A DNA stretch of 64,000 nucleotides from Tepidibacter sp. (GTDB lineage Bacteria; Bacillota; Clostridia; Peptostreptococcales; Peptostreptococcaceae). Each line of letters starts with the position of its first letter. The first letter of the stretch is position 1. Of this stretch, positions 35,968 to 45,953 are shown in pieces. Both the position numbers and the translations under genes were made by a program. The stretch covers positions 81,928 through 145,927 of the forward strand of contig NZ_JAOASI010000046.1 of assembly GCF_025210165.1 (NCBI RefSeq). The letters run 5' to 3'. The notes beneath the pieces are model-generated. The model worked only from the letters and a program-made list of their open reading frames with translations, did not search any database and was not told the origin of the DNA.

Positions 35968-36357
35968 TTAAAAATAGGGGCAGATGATTATATTGTAAAG
36001 CCATTTGAATGCATAGAACTTTTAGCTAGAATTGAATCTGTATTAAGGCGTTATGGCAAAAATAGTAATTGTATAGGATTAAAGGATTTGGAAATTTTTT
36101 TAGATGAGAGAGTAGTAAGGAAAAATGGGGAAAATATAGATTTAGCATGTAAAGAATTTGAATTATTAAAGCTTTTAGTCTCAAATAAAGGACTTGCTTT
36201 GACTAGAGAAATAATTTTAGAAAGAGTATGGGGATTTGATTATTTAGGTGAGACGAGAACTGTTGATATGCACATTCAGAAAATAAGAAAAAAACTAGAT
36301 TTATTCAATGAGATAAAGACTATATATAAAATAGGATATAGGTTAGAAATTGATTAA
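35968..36357 (+). pseudogene. 5'-truncated OmpR/PhoB-type response regulator
   Basis: The frame encodes the last part of a receiver domain (GADDYIVKPFECIELLARIESVLRR) and a complete winged-helix DNA-binding domain (LACKEFELLKLLVSNKGLALTREIILERVWG, TVDMHIQKIRKKL, YKIGYRLE). The first ~85 residues, including the phospho-acceptor Asp, are missing and no ATG/GTG/TTG precedes the conserved part. An SD-like AAAGGAGG ends 7 nt before an ATA codon at 35974, so weak expression of a receiver-less regulator cannot be excluded. No kinase gene follows. Most likely a deletion remnant. Confidence 0.8.
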
Positions 36358-36360
36358 ATA

Positions 36361-36404
36361 AATTAAACTAGGTCTATTAATTAATAGACCTAGTTTAATT
36401 TTGT
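36361..36404. terminator. 40-bp perfect palindrome, bidirectional terminator
   Basis: AATTAAACTAGGTCTATTAA followed by its exact complement, then TTTG; convergent genes on both sides share it. Confidence 0.85.
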
Positions 36405-36413
36405 GATAAAATT

Positions 36414-38291
36414 TTATATAATTTTTCTAACTACATTATACACCTCATCATGGCTTTCCTTAAATCCATCTATCGGAGTATTTAAGCTTGAGTCAGGTGT
36501 AAATTTTATAAAACCATCTTTAAGTTTTTGGATGATATCATCTGAAATTTTAGGGCTAACAGCTATAGCATCCTTAGGAATATTATGTACAGATTCAATT
36601 ATTTTAATATTGTTCATAGATGAATTCCTATATTTAAAATTTTCTAATGCTTCGCTATATGTTGCACCTGCATCTAATTCGCCTGATAAAACTCCTTTTA
36701 TAACATTATCGTGATTTCCCATAAAGGAGGCTTTATTAAAAATTTTATCAGGATTTAAATTATTTGATTTGAAGATATTACGAGCATATAAATACCCAGA
36801 AGCACTATTTGTATCAACGTATCCAAAATGCTTATCTTTTAAATCAGATAACTTTTCAATAGAGCTATCTTTTCTAACGATAATGTAACCATCATATGTA
36901 CTTTTTCCGCTAATTTTAGGAGTTGCAATAGGAATTACATTGCTTTTTTTACGAGCGTTTACATAAGCAAAAGGTGAGAACCATCCAACATCTATTAAAC
37001 CATCATTTATACCTTGGTTAATGGCATCATAATCTTTAACTATAACAGTTCTAGCCTTAAATCCTGTGCTTTTACAAACCCAATCTAATATTGGAATATA
37101 CATATTTTTAATATTTTCTGGAGATGTAAATGGATTTATTCCAAATACTAATTCATTTTCTTTTTTTGATTTGACTGTTATAGATTGAAGGTCTTCTGTT
37201 ATTTGAGTTAATTTATTAAAATAGGTATGTATTTCATCGTTTTTGTTTTGTTGAAGATTTATCATATCTATAGAATCACAAATGATATTATTTGTTTTTT
37301 CAACAGCACAAGCTACTACTTCTGATGTAGAATCAATTTCTCTAGCTAAATCGTTTTGTTTAGTTGACATTGATTTAATAGTAGTGACTGAATTTTTAAT
37401 TTTATTAACAATCACATCAACCTTTTCAATTATTTCTGTTGATTTTTTTGATATATCATCAACCTTTTTTACTTTATCTTTGTGAAGCTTCATTGTATTA
37501 TTAGAATTATTTATTCCGTCTAGTATTTCTGTTAATATACCTTCTATTTTTGAGATTGATACATCTATTTCATTGGATAATTTGTTAATCTCAGTAGCAA
37601 CAACAGAAAAACCTTTTCCTGATTCGCCTGCTCTAGCTGCTTCTATTGAAGCGTTTAATGCAAGAAGATTTGTTTGTCTAGATATATTTTTTATATAATC
37701 AACGATAGAATTGATTTTTTTAGAAGAGTTTTGCAATGAGTCGTTATCTTTGACTGCCATATCAATAACATGCTTAAAATCCTTTAAAAATTCTCCAATA
37801 CTATTCATAGTATCAAGGTTTTGACTTAACATTTCATGTGATTGAGTCGACTGATTTTCAATATTATTTATATTTTCATTTAATTCTTCAGAAGTTGATG
37901 ATAATTGGTTAATCATTGAATTTGTTTCCTGCATATTTGCAGTATTTGTTTCACTTAACTCTCTTATTTGATATGAAATATCAACTAAATTATTAAATGC
38001 AACTATATTATCCTTTGATAACCAAGACAATTGATGAATATTAAATCCTAGTGTTTCGGATACTAAAAATAATTTATCGTGTATCTCATTATCTTTAGGT
38101 ATATGCTGATTTGAAATTTCTGGAGTGCTCTTGTTAGATGAACTTTTAAATAATAAATCAATAATTAGTAAGCCTGTGGTAATTAAAGTTATAGCAGAAG
38201 CTACTTTAATTATAAAAAAATCAAATAAACTAGACAAGAAAATTAATGATTGTCCGATAATTAAGATAAAAATAAGACGATTATTTTTCAA
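36414..38291 (-). CDS. Chemoreceptor-like protein: MCP signalling domain fused to a C-terminal PhnD-type binding domain
   Basis: 625 aa. Two hydrophobic helices close together at the N-terminus ([21 protein letters not shown] and [19 protein letters not shown]), a long coiled coil with the MCP hairpin tip [30 protein letters not shown], then from about residue 370 a phosphonate/phosphite-type periplasmic-binding fold ([42 protein letters not shown]). With one membrane hairpin, both the MCP and binding domains should lie in the cytoplasm, opposite to normal receptors. TTG start at 38291 follows AAGGGGAGGG at 7 nt; the longer ATG frame has no SD. Ligand unknown. Confidence 0.88.
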   Translation of the reverse strand: MKNNRLIFILIIGQSLIFLSSLFDFFIIKVASAITLITTGLLIIDLLFKSSSNKSTPEISNQHIPKDNEIHDKLFLVSETLGFNIHQLSWLSKDNIVAFNNLVDISYQIRELSETNTANMQETNSMINQLSSTSEELNENINNIENQSTQSHEMLSQNLDTMNSIGEFLKDFKHVIDMAVKDNDSLQNSSKKINSIVDYIKNISRQTNLLALNASIEAARAGESGKGFSVVATEINKLSNEIDVSISKIEGILTEILDGINNSNNTMKLHKDKVKKVDDISKKSTEIIEKVDVIVNKIKNSVTTIKSMSTKQNDLAREIDSTSEVVACAVEKTNNIICDSIDMINLQQNKNDEIHTYFNKLTQITEDLQSITVKSKKENELVFGINPFTSPENIKNMYIPILDWVCKSTGFKARTVIVKDYDAINQGINDGLIDVGWFSPFAYVNARKKSNVIPIATPKISGKSTYDGYIIVRKDSSIEKLSDLKDKHFGYVDTNSASGYLYARNIFKSNNLNPDKIFNKASFMGNHDNVIKGVLSGELDAGATYSEALENFKYRNSSMNNIKIIESVHNIPKDAIAVSPKISDDIIQKLKDGFIKFTPDSSLNTPIDGFKESHDEVYNVVRKII

Positions 38292-38593
38292 GTATTTTCC
38301 CTCCCCTTGGGATATATTTAAATGAATACACATACTAAATTATACCATTTTACGATTTTATTGTAAAATATTATTGATATATAACTCTTTTATAAGGTAA
38401 CGATTTATGTTTCTTGTAAGGACATACGTTATATTTATTCAGTTACTATTACATCGCTATATAACCTTAGTCGATAACATATATTCCTATAAAAACATAT
38501 ATTTTTGTGTGATATAATTAATATATAATTAATCGGGTTCAAAATTTTAAGTGATTAGTGATTTAAAATACTCAACTAAAGGATGTGAAAATT
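38292..38593 (+). other. Intergenic region with hairpin and promoter
   Basis: No gene seen. An imperfect hairpin around 38399-38433 (AACG..TATGT / ACATACGTT) and an extended -10 TGTGATATAAT with TATAAT at 38513-38518, probably the promoter of the small coiled-coil gene. Confidence 0.35.
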
Positions 38594-38872
38594 ATGAATA
38601 ATATAGAAAACTTACTTCAGAAAATATTAAATGCTCAAAATAAAACTAATGAACGTCTTGACTCTCTGGAAAACCAAGTATTAGAAAATACCCAAATTTT
38701 AAAAGCTCTCGAGCATAAGGTTGATATTATTAAAGTTGATGTAGAAAATATTAGATTTGATTTAGCTGAAACTAAAGGTGATTTCAAAGAATTAAAAAAA
38801 GATGTAACGGCAGTAGAAGTAATAACTTCTAAAAATTGGAACGACATAGCTCACATTAAAGCAATTAAATAA
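38594..38872 (+). CDS. Small coiled-coil protein of unknown function (92 aa)
   Basis: Not recognised as a named family. Entirely helical and charged with heptad-like hydrophobics (IENLLQKILNAQNKTNERLDSLENQVLENTQILKALEHKVD...). Resembles the many short clostridial proteins with TNxRLDxxE repeats, some phage-derived. ATG at 38594 with AAAGGA about 10 nt upstream; GTG at 38585 overlaps it. Stands alone. Confidence 0.6.
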   Translation: MNNIENLLQKILNAQNKTNERLDSLENQVLENTQILKALEHKVDIIKVDVENIRFDLAETKGDFKELKKDVTAVEVITSKNWNDIAHIKAIK

Positions 38873-38911
38873 TTGGCATAGCCTATGTTTAATTAGGTTT
38901 TAAAAACTACC

Positions 38912-38940
38912 TTGTAAATAACCTGAAAATATGATATAAT
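38912..38940 (+). promoter_or_regulatory. Promoter of the pheST leader
   Basis: TTGTAA, 17 bp, TATAAT, also with extended TGA before the -10. Confidence 0.75.
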
Positions 38941-38949
38941 GCAACATAA

Positions 38950-39197
38950 AGTTTAATATATAAAAGCTGTGAAAGAGAGAGTATTTTGAATAATCTTAGA
39001 GTAGAGAGGAATATAAAGCTGAAATTATTCCCTAAGATATCAAAAGAAGTTCACTCTGGAGCTGTAAAGCTGAAATAACAGTAGGTTTTAACGTTGGACG
39101 CGTTAAGTCTTTAAAGTGGTCTATTTAATAGGCTATTAGGGTGGTACCGCGGAATATAAGTCTTTCGTCCCTTTCAGGGATTGAAGGCTTTTTTTAT
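38950..39197 (+). promoter_or_regulatory. T-box riboswitch controlling pheS-pheT
   Basis: T-box sequence AGGGTGGTACCGCG at 39138-39151. TTC (Phe) at 39050-39052 in GAAGTTCACT sits in the expected specifier region. The terminator (AGTCTTTCGTCCC pairing with GGGATTGAAGGCT, then T run) ends at 39195. Senses uncharged tRNA-Phe. Confidence 0.92.
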
Positions 39198-39431
39198 ATT
39201 AATTTAAAGTAGTAAAAATATTTATATAAAAATACCACTAATGCAAAGACATTTTGATAAAGCTAAGTTATTTGTCTTATTAATAATCTTAAAGTTTCTA
39301 AACTCGCTATGCTCAGACAACGAAACTTTTTAACAGATTATTAAACGTCAAATAACAAGCTTTATAGCAAAATATCTAAAGGCAATCGCTTATATTTTTA
39401 TATAAATATTTTTAAAAAGCTAATTTAATAT
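39196..39431 (+). repeat. Structured intergenic repeat, copy B (236 bp), inside the pheS leader
   Basis: The longest copy. Outer arms include a 22-bp perfect match (TAAAAATATTTATATAAAAATA and its complement), starting in the T-tail of the T-box terminator and ending 32 bp before pheS. Inner stems: TTAATAATCT (39280-39289) with AGATTATTAA (39335-39344), AAAGTTTC with GAAACTTT, ATAAAGCT with AGCTTTAT. The tip CGCTATGCTCAGACAACG has lost the CGTTG/CAAC pairing seen in copies A and D. AAATACC and CTAAACTC motifs are kept. Confidence 0.9.
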
Positions 39432-39463
39432 GTAAAAAAATAATATAGGGAAGGGTGAATTAA

Positions 39464-40483
39464 GTGAAGGATCAATTAATTAACATAAAAGACAGTGCCC
39501 TAGCACAGATTAATGAATGTGTCAAAATGGACGAGATTGAAAGCTTAAGAGTTAAGTACTTAGGTAAAAAGGGTGAGATAACTGATATATTAAAAGGAAT
39601 GGGTAAGTTATCAAAAGATGAAAGACCTGTTATTGGTAAGGTTGCAAATGAGGTAAGATCTGAGATTGAAGAAGCTATAGCTTCTAAAAAAGAGGGAATA
39701 AAGGCTATAGAAAAAAATGCAAAATTACAAGAAGAGGTTTTAGATGTTACTATGCCTGGTAAAGAGTTTAAGGTAGGGAAGAAGCATCCTATAACTCAGA
39801 TAATAGATGAAGTTAAGTATATATTTACAGGAATGGGATTCAAGGTTGCTCAGGGACCTGAGATAGAAACAGTATTTAATAACTTTGATGCACTTAATGC
39901 TCCTAAGAATCATCCATCAAGAGATACGAGTGATACTTTCTATATAGATGACAATTTACTTCTTAGAACTCAAACATCTCCAGTTCAAATAAGAACTATG
40001 AAGTCAACTACTCCACCTATTAAGATAATAGCACCTGGAAGATGCTTTAGATTTGATGCACCGGATGCTACTCACTCTCCAATGTTCCATCAAATAGAGG
40101 GACTTGTAATAGGTGAGCATGTTACAATGGCAGAACTTAAAGGAGCTCTTAATGAATTTGTTAGACAATTATTTGGAGAGAGTACTAAGACCAAGTTTAG
40201 ACCGCATAACTTCCCATTTACAGAGCCAAGTGCAGAAGTAGATGTAACTTGTTTTAAATGTAAGGGAGAAGGATGCTCAGTATGTAAAGGTGAAGGTTGG
40301 ATAGAAATACTTGGAGCTGGAATGGTTCACCCGAATGTGCTTAGAAATTGTGGAATAGATCCAGAGAAGTACAGCGGATTTGCTTTTGGTATGGGTGTAG
40401 ATAGAATAGCAATGCTTAAGTATGAGATAGATGATATAAGATTATTATTTGAAAACGATATGAGATTTTTAAATCAATTTTAA
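39464..40483 (+). CDS. pheS: Phenylalanyl-tRNA synthetase alpha subunit
   Basis: 339 aa. N-terminal coiled coil that binds tRNA-Phe, then a class II core: motif 1 [14 protein letters not shown], motif 2 [22 protein letters not shown], motif 3 [34 protein letters not shown] zinc-like loop lies near residue 265. GTG start follows AGGGAAGGG. Expressed from the T-box leader, through repeat copy B. Confidence 0.98.
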   Translation: MKDQLINIKDSALAQINECVKMDEIESLRVKYLGKKGEITDILKGMGKLSKDERPVIGKVANEVRSEIEEAIASKKEGIKAIEKNAKLQEEVLDVTMPGKEFKVGKKHPITQIIDEVKYIFTGMGFKVAQGPEIETVFNNFDALNAPKNHPSRDTSDTFYIDDNLLLRTQTSPVQIRTMKSTTPPIKIIAPGRCFRFDAPDATHSPMFHQIEGLVIGEHVTMAELKGALNEFVRQLFGESTKTKFRPHNFPFTEPSAEVDVTCFKCKGEGCSVCKGEGWIEILGAGMVHPNVLRNCGIDPEKYSGFAFGMGVDRIAMLKYEIDDIRLLFENDMRFLNQF

Positions 40484-40495
40484 GGGAGTGTTGAT

Positions 40496-42877
40496 ATGTT
40501 AGTACCTGTTAAATGGATTAGAGAATATGTTGATATAGATATGAATACACAAGAATTTGCTGATAAAATGACTATGACTGGATCAAAGGTTGAAAAGGTT
40601 GAGTATTTTGGAGCTGATATAGAAAAGGTTGCAGTTGGTAAAATATTAGAAATAACTCAGCATCCAAATGCTGATAAGTTAATAGTTACAAAGGTTGATA
40701 TTGGATCAGAAGTTATCCAAATAGTAACTGGAGCGAAAAATGTAAAAGAGGGAGATTTAATTCCTGTTGCATTAGTTGGAGCAAAGCTTCCAGGTGGAAT
40801 AAAAATCAAAAAAGGAAAACTAAGAGGAGAATTATCTCAAGGTATGATGTGTTCAAGTGAAGAACTTGGAATTCCTTTTAGTATGATTGAAGAAAATAAA
40901 AGAGATGGAATATACGTATTAGATGAAGAGTACGAATTAGGAGCAGACGTTAAAGAAGTACTTGGAATAAATGATGCCTTAATAGAATTCGAGATAACTT
41001 CAAATAGACCAGACTGCTTATCTGTTTTAGGTATTGCAAGAGAGGCCGCTGTTACAATAGGAAAAGAGCTTAAATACCCTAATATAGAGGTTAAAGAATC
41101 AGATGATGTAGGTAAGTTTAACATAAATATAGAGGAAGAAGCTTTATGTAGAAGATATGCTACTAGAATAATAAAAGATGTTAAAATAGAGGCATCTCCA
41201 TACTGGATGCAAAGAAGGCTTATAGAAGCGGGCATTAGACCTATTAGTAACATAGTTGATATTACTGCATATGTTATGTTAGAGCTTGGACAACCACTTC
41301 ATGCTTTTGATTTAGAAAAGTTGGAAAGCGATACTATACTTGTAAGACGTGCTAAGAATAAAGAACAGTGTACAACTTTAGACGGGATTGAAAGAACATT
41401 AGATAGTGATATGCTTTTAATAACTAATGGAGAAAAACCTGTTGCAATAGCTGGAGTTATGGGTGGTGAAAACTCGAAAGTTAGTGATAATACTAAGACT
41501 ATACTTCTTGAAAGTGCTAATTTTGATGCTGATAGTATAAGAAGAACTTCTAAGAAGCTTAATTTAAGAACAGACGCATCTTCTAAGTATGAAAAAGGAA
41601 TAGATGTTAATTTAGTTGAAACTGCAATAAATAGAGCTGCACAGTTAATTGAAGAGTTAAATGCAGGAACTGTATTAAAAGGAATAGTAGAAAATTACAA
41701 TATTCCTGTAAAAGAGCAAAAAATAACTGTTAGACCTCAAAGAATAAATAAATTATTAGGAGAAAATATTCCTCTTAACCAATTTATAGAAATACTTGAG
41801 AGCTTAGAGTTTAAATGTGAGTTAGTTGAAGATAAGGTTGAAATTACAGTTCCAAGCTTTAGACTTGACATGACAGAAGAAGCTGATGTATTAGAAGAGA
41901 TAGCTAGAATATATGGATATGAAAATATACCATCTAAGATGCTGTACGGAGATAACACTATGGGTCTTCAAACTGTAGAGCAGTTATTTGAAGAAGGTAT
42001 AAAGAACAGTTTGGTTTCTATGGGTCTTAATGAAATATTAACTTATTCATTTGTAAGTCCAAGAGGAGTAGATAAAATAAATATTCCAGAGCATTCTATA
42101 AAGAGAAACTTTATAAAGATTAAAAATCCTCTAGGTGAAGAAACTAGTGTTATGAGAACTACGCTTTTACCAAATATGCTAGATGTTTCAGCTAGAAATA
42201 ACTCTAGGAAAGTTGAAGAGTTTGCAGCCTTTGAAATAGGAAATACTTTCATGCCTATGGATGAAATAATGCCTGTTGAGAGAAAATCTTTATGTATATC
42301 TATGTATAAAGATTCTATAGATTTCTTTCATATGAAAGGTATAGTTGAAGAACTATTCAAAAACATAGGGTTTGAAAATTATGAAGTATTACCAGAGAAA
42401 AATCACACTACATTCCACCCAGGAAGATGTGCTAATATAGCATACAATGATAATATAGTTGGGGTATTTGGAGAATTACATCCTGATGTATTAGAAAACT
42501 ATGATATAAATAAGAGAGTATATGCTGCTGAGTTTGATTTTGAATTATTATTAACTTATGCAAAAGATGAAAAGCTGTATAGAGCACTTCCTAAATATCC
42601 TGCTATGACAAGAGATATAGCACTTCTTATTAAAGATGAAGTTTATGTTAAGGAAATAGAGGATATAATTACTAAAAACTCTCAAGGCTTAGTAGAAAGC
42701 TTTAAGTTATTTGATGTATATAAGGGAGAGCAAATTGAAGAAGGGCATAAATCTGTTGCTTACTCTTTAGTGTATAGAAGTAAAGATAAAACTCTTACAG
42801 ATGAAGAGGTAAATAAAGTTCACGAAAATATACTTAAACAACTTAGCGAACAAATAAATGCTAATTTAAGATTGTAA
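40496..42877 (+). CDS. pheT: Phenylalanyl-tRNA synthetase beta subunit
   Basis: 793 aa, full length: tRNA-binding OB domain (VGKILEITQHPNADKLIVTKVDIG), B3/B4 editing domain (RPDCLSVLGIAREAAV, PISNIVDITAYVMLELGQPLHAFD), B5 domain, catalytic-like core and C-terminal ferredoxin-fold anticodon domain (PKYPAMTRDIALLI...SLVYRSKDKTLTDEEV). Forms the alpha2-beta2 enzyme with pheS, 12 bp upstream. Confidence 0.98.
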   Translation: MLVPVKWIREYVDIDMNTQEFADKMTMTGSKVEKVEYFGADIEKVAVGKILEITQHPNADKLIVTKVDIGSEVIQIVTGAKNVKEGDLIPVALVGAKLPGGIKIKKGKLRGELSQGMMCSSEELGIPFSMIEENKRDGIYVLDEEYELGADVKEVLGINDALIEFEITSNRPDCLSVLGIAREAAVTIGKELKYPNIEVKESDDVGKFNINIEEEALCRRYATRIIKDVKIEASPYWMQRRLIEAGIRPISNIVDITAYVMLELGQPLHAFDLEKLESDTILVRRAKNKEQCTTLDGIERTLDSDMLLITNGEKPVAIAGVMGGENSKVSDNTKTILLESANFDADSIRRTSKKLNLRTDASSKYEKGIDVNLVETAINRAAQLIEELNAGTVLKGIVENYNIPVKEQKITVRPQRINKLLGENIPLNQFIEILESLEFKCELVEDKVEITVPSFRLDMTEEADVLEEIARIYGYENIPSKMLYGDNTMGLQTVEQLFEEGIKNSLVSMGLNEILTYSFVSPRGVDKINIPEHSIKRNFIKIKNPLGEETSVMRTTLLPNMLDVSARNNSRKVEEFAAFEIGNTFMPMDEIMPVERKSLCISMYKDSIDFFHMKGIVEELFKNIGFENYEVLPEKNHTTFHPGRCANIAYNDNIVGVFGELHPDVLENYDINKRVYAAEFDFELLLTYAKDEKLYRALPKYPAMTRDIALLIKDEVYVKEIEDIITKNSQGLVESFKLFDVYKGEQIEEGHKSVAYSLVYRSKDKTLTDEEVNKVHENILKQLSEQINANLRL

Positions 42878-42937
42878 AATCCTTAAAAAAAACTTACAAT
42901 AGTAAGTAAAGAGAAATATTTAAGGGGCTGAGTTAAG

Positions 42938-43441
42938 GTGAACAAAGTTACCGTAAGAATAAATGGTCAAGAATACAACATGGTTGGAAAAGAGCCAAAG
43001 GAATACTTGTTAAAAGTTGCTAGCTATGTGGATGATAAGATGCAGGAAGTAGTCAAGGCTAATCCTAGCTTGAGTATAGCCATGGCAGCAGTTTTGACAA
43101 CATTAAATATAGCGGATGAACTTTTCAAATGCTCATACGAGTTAGATGAAGTTAACACTAAATACAAAAAACCTCTTCAAGATTTAGAAAATGCAAACAC
43201 AACTTTAATAGAGCTTCAAACTGATATAAGTGAAAGAGATAAAAAGATAGAAGAGCTAGAAAAAGAACTAAAAAAATATAAAGAGGAGCTAACTTCAGTT
43301 AAAGAAGAGTATGAACAAAGAAAAAATAGCTTTAAAGAACAAGATGAACGACTTAAAGAGGCTGAAGAAATAGCAAATGATTTTCAAAACAGATTATATG
43401 ACATGCAGATGAAAATTATTGAATTAGAAGAAAAACAATAA
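42938..43441 (+). CDS. zapA: Cell division protein ZapA
   Basis: 167 aa. N-terminal ZapA globular region (VRINGQEYNMVGKEPKEYLLKVASYVDDKM) and helix (LSIAMAAVLTTLNIADEL), then an unusually long ~90-residue coiled coil; classical ZapA is about 85-110 aa. Binds and bundles FtsZ filaments. GTG start. Downstream of pheT, a common clostridial order with the U32 gene next. Confidence 0.9.
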   Translation: MNKVTVRINGQEYNMVGKEPKEYLLKVASYVDDKMQEVVKANPSLSIAMAAVLTTLNIADELFKCSYELDEVNTKYKKPLQDLENANTTLIELQTDISERDKKIEELEKELKKYKEELTSVKEEYEQRKNSFKEQDERLKEAEEIANDFQNRLYDMQMKIIELEEKQ

Positions 43442-43446
43442 AGAAT

Positions 43447-43486
43447 AATACCTCCAGGAAAAAATAAACCTGGAGGTATTGTTCTT
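43447..43486 (+). terminator. Terminator-like hairpin between zapA and the U32 gene
   Basis: AATACCTCCAGG / CCTGGAGGTATT, 12-bp perfect stem; tail TGTTCTTT is only moderately T-rich. Confidence 0.75.
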
Positions 43487-43508
43487 TAATAACATAGGAG
43501 TTGGTAAT

Positions 43509-45914
43509 TTGAGTAATATAGAACTATTAGCACCAGTAGGAAATTTTGATGCTCTAAGAGCAGCAGTATCAAATGGTGCAGATGCTGTATATCTTGGAGG
43601 AAAAAATTTTGGAGCAAGAGCATCAGCTAATAATTTTGATGCAGAGGAAATGAAAAAAGCAGTTGAGTATGCACATATAAGAGATGTTAAGGTATATGTA
43701 ACTGTAAATACTCTTATAAAAGAAAATGAAATAAAATACTTTTTAAAATATATAAACTTTTTATATAACATAGACGTAGATGCCCTTATACTTCAAGACA
43801 TAGGTATGACAAAACTGGTTAAAGAACATTTCCCGGATTTTGAAATACATGCAAGTACACAAATGGTTGCTCATTCACTTGAAGATGTTAAATACTTAGA
43901 AAAATTAGGGTTTAAAAGAGTTGTACTTGCAAGAGAACTTGAAGTAGGAGAAATAGAACATATATCTAAAAACACTTCTGTAGATATAGAAGTATTCGTA
44001 CATGGAGCTTTATGTGTATGCTATTCAGGTCAATGTCTTATGAGTAGTATGATAGGAGGAAGGTCTGGAAATAGAGGAAGATGTGCTCAACCTTGCAGAA
44101 AAGTATATGATTTAATAGACAAGAGTAATAATTCAAGTGTTAAGCTAGAGGATAAGTATTTATTAAGCCCTAGAGATTTAAATACAATAGAAGAACTTGA
44201 TAAAATAATAGATACAGGAGTTTTATCTTTAAAAATAGAAGGAAGAATGAAAAGAGCTGAGTATGTAGCTACAGTAGTTGGAGCATACAGAGAAGTTGTA
44301 GATTATTATATGAATAATAAAGAATTAAAAGTAAAAAAAGAAACTTTAGACGATTTATATAGTATCTTCAATAGAAGGTTTACTAAAGGATATATACTTG
44401 AAAAAAGTGGAAAAGAAATAATGAACCCTGAAAAACCTAATAATACAGGTCTTTATATAGGTAAGGTTGTAGATGTAGATAAAAGAAGGAATAAAATAAC
44501 ATTAAAGCTTGAAAATACACTTAAAAAAGGTGATGGACTAAGCGTTGGTGGAGGTAATGTAGGGAGAATACTCAAAAATAACAATATATTTACAGAGGCT
44601 CATGCGGGAGATACTATACAGCTTGATTTTAATATACCTATAAAAATAGGACAAGAAGTATATAAGACTTTAGATAGTGAACTTTTAGATAGAGCTAGAA
44701 GAACTTATGAAAATGAAGTTGAAGTTAAAAAGATTCCTATAAAAGGAAAGACAATATTAAAGCTTGATGAATATCCAACTCTTTTAATAAAAGATAAAGA
44801 CGACAATAAGGTTAAAGTTGTAGGAAGTAAAAAAGTAGAAAAAGCTATAAAGGTAGCTTTATCAGATGAAAAAATAGAAACTCAATTATCAAAGCTTGGG
44901 AACACAGCTTATGAATTAGAATCTGTATTAATAGATAAAGACGAAAATATAAGCATACCTGTTAGTCTTTTAAATGAAATAAGAAGGGATGCTGTTGAAA
45001 AATTAAATTCTAAAAGAAAGAATATAAACAAGAGAAAATTATTAAAAATAGATACACAAGACAAAGAAAAATTAGATAAAAATGTAAGAGACACTAAGAT
45101 GAATGTAAAGATAAGAAAAATGTCTCAGCTTAGAAAAATAGTAGATTTAGATATTGATACTATATACTATGAAGATATAGATACATTAAAAGATGCTATG
45201 AAATTATGTAAAGAGCATAATCAAAATATAGTGTACTGTCCTCCTAGAATACTTAGAAATAATCAATATAATATATTAGATGAAGCAACTGATATGGGAG
45301 TTGATAAATTTTTAGTATCTAACATTGGTATGATAAGTAAATTATCTGATTACAATATGTACGCAGACTATTATTTAAACGTATTCAATAGTGAAGCTAT
45401 AGAGCATCTTAAAAATGAAAATATAAAATCGATATGTTTATCTCCTGAGCTTAATATGCATGAGATAAAAAATATTTTAAGTTACGTTGATATAGAAGCT
45501 GAATCAATAGTGTACTCTAGAATACCTTTAATGATAAGTGAATACTGTCCTATGGGAGTTTTGACTAGAGATTGTAATAAAGATAAAAGATGTGGAGCTT
45601 GTAATCAATATAAGTACTTAATAAAGGATGAAAAAGGACAAGAATTCCCGATAGATCAAGATAAATTCTGTAGGTCTGTAATATACAATTCTAAGATTTT
45701 ATGTATGATTGATCACTTAGAAGATATATATAATTCAGGAGTTAATGTATTTAGATTAGAGTTTACATTTGAAGAAGAGAACTTTATAAGAGAAATAGTT
45801 AAAGCATATATAGATATAATAGATAATGACTTTGAAGGTAACGATAGTGATATGTATGAAAGATTGATAAACGAAGGAATTACTAAAGGACATTACTTAA
45901 GAGGTGTAGAATAA
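43509..45914 (+). CDS. U32 family peptidase with DUF3656 C-terminal region
   Basis: 801 aa. U32 TIM-barrel start ELLAPVGNFDALRAAVSNGADAVYLGG; signature EVFVHGALCVCYSGQCLMSSMIGGRSGNRGRCAQPCRK with clustered Cys; later insert domain and a C-terminal cysteine group (CPMGVLTRDCNKDKRCGACNQYK). Long U32 proteins of this type relate to RlhA, which hydroxylates 23S rRNA in E. coli, so an RNA-modification role is as likely as proteolysis. TTG at 43509 with TAGGAG 9 nt upstream is used as start. Confidence 0.9.
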   Translation: MSNIELLAPVGNFDALRAAVSNGADAVYLGGKNFGARASANNFDAEEMKKAVEYAHIRDVKVYVTVNTLIKENEIKYFLKYINFLYNIDVDALILQDIGMTKLVKEHFPDFEIHASTQMVAHSLEDVKYLEKLGFKRVVLARELEVGEIEHISKNTSVDIEVFVHGALCVCYSGQCLMSSMIGGRSGNRGRCAQPCRKVYDLIDKSNNSSVKLEDKYLLSPRDLNTIEELDKIIDTGVLSLKIEGRMKRAEYVATVVGAYREVVDYYMNNKELKVKKETLDDLYSIFNRRFTKGYILEKSGKEIMNPEKPNNTGLYIGKVVDVDKRRNKITLKLENTLKKGDGLSVGGGNVGRILKNNNIFTEAHAGDTIQLDFNIPIKIGQEVYKTLDSELLDRARRTYENEVEVKKIPIKGKTILKLDEYPTLLIKDKDDNKVKVVGSKKVEKAIKVALSDEKIETQLSKLGNTAYELESVLIDKDENISIPVSLLNEIRRDAVEKLNSKRKNINKRKLLKIDTQDKEKLDKNVRDTKMNVKIRKMSQLRKIVDLDIDTIYYEDIDTLKDAMKLCKEHNQNIVYCPPRILRNNQYNILDEATDMGVDKFLVSNIGMISKLSDYNMYADYYLNVFNSEAIEHLKNENIKSICLSPELNMHEIKNILSYVDIEAESIVYSRIPLMISEYCPMGVLTRDCNKDKRCGACNQYKYLIKDEKGQEFPIDQDKFCRSVIYNSKILCMIDHLEDIYNSGVNVFRLEFTFEEENFIREIVKAYIDIIDNDFEGNDSDMYERLINEGITKGHYLRGVE

Positions 45915-45953
45915 AGTATCAAGTGAAAAATATGCTAAAGGGGATGTTTATAA

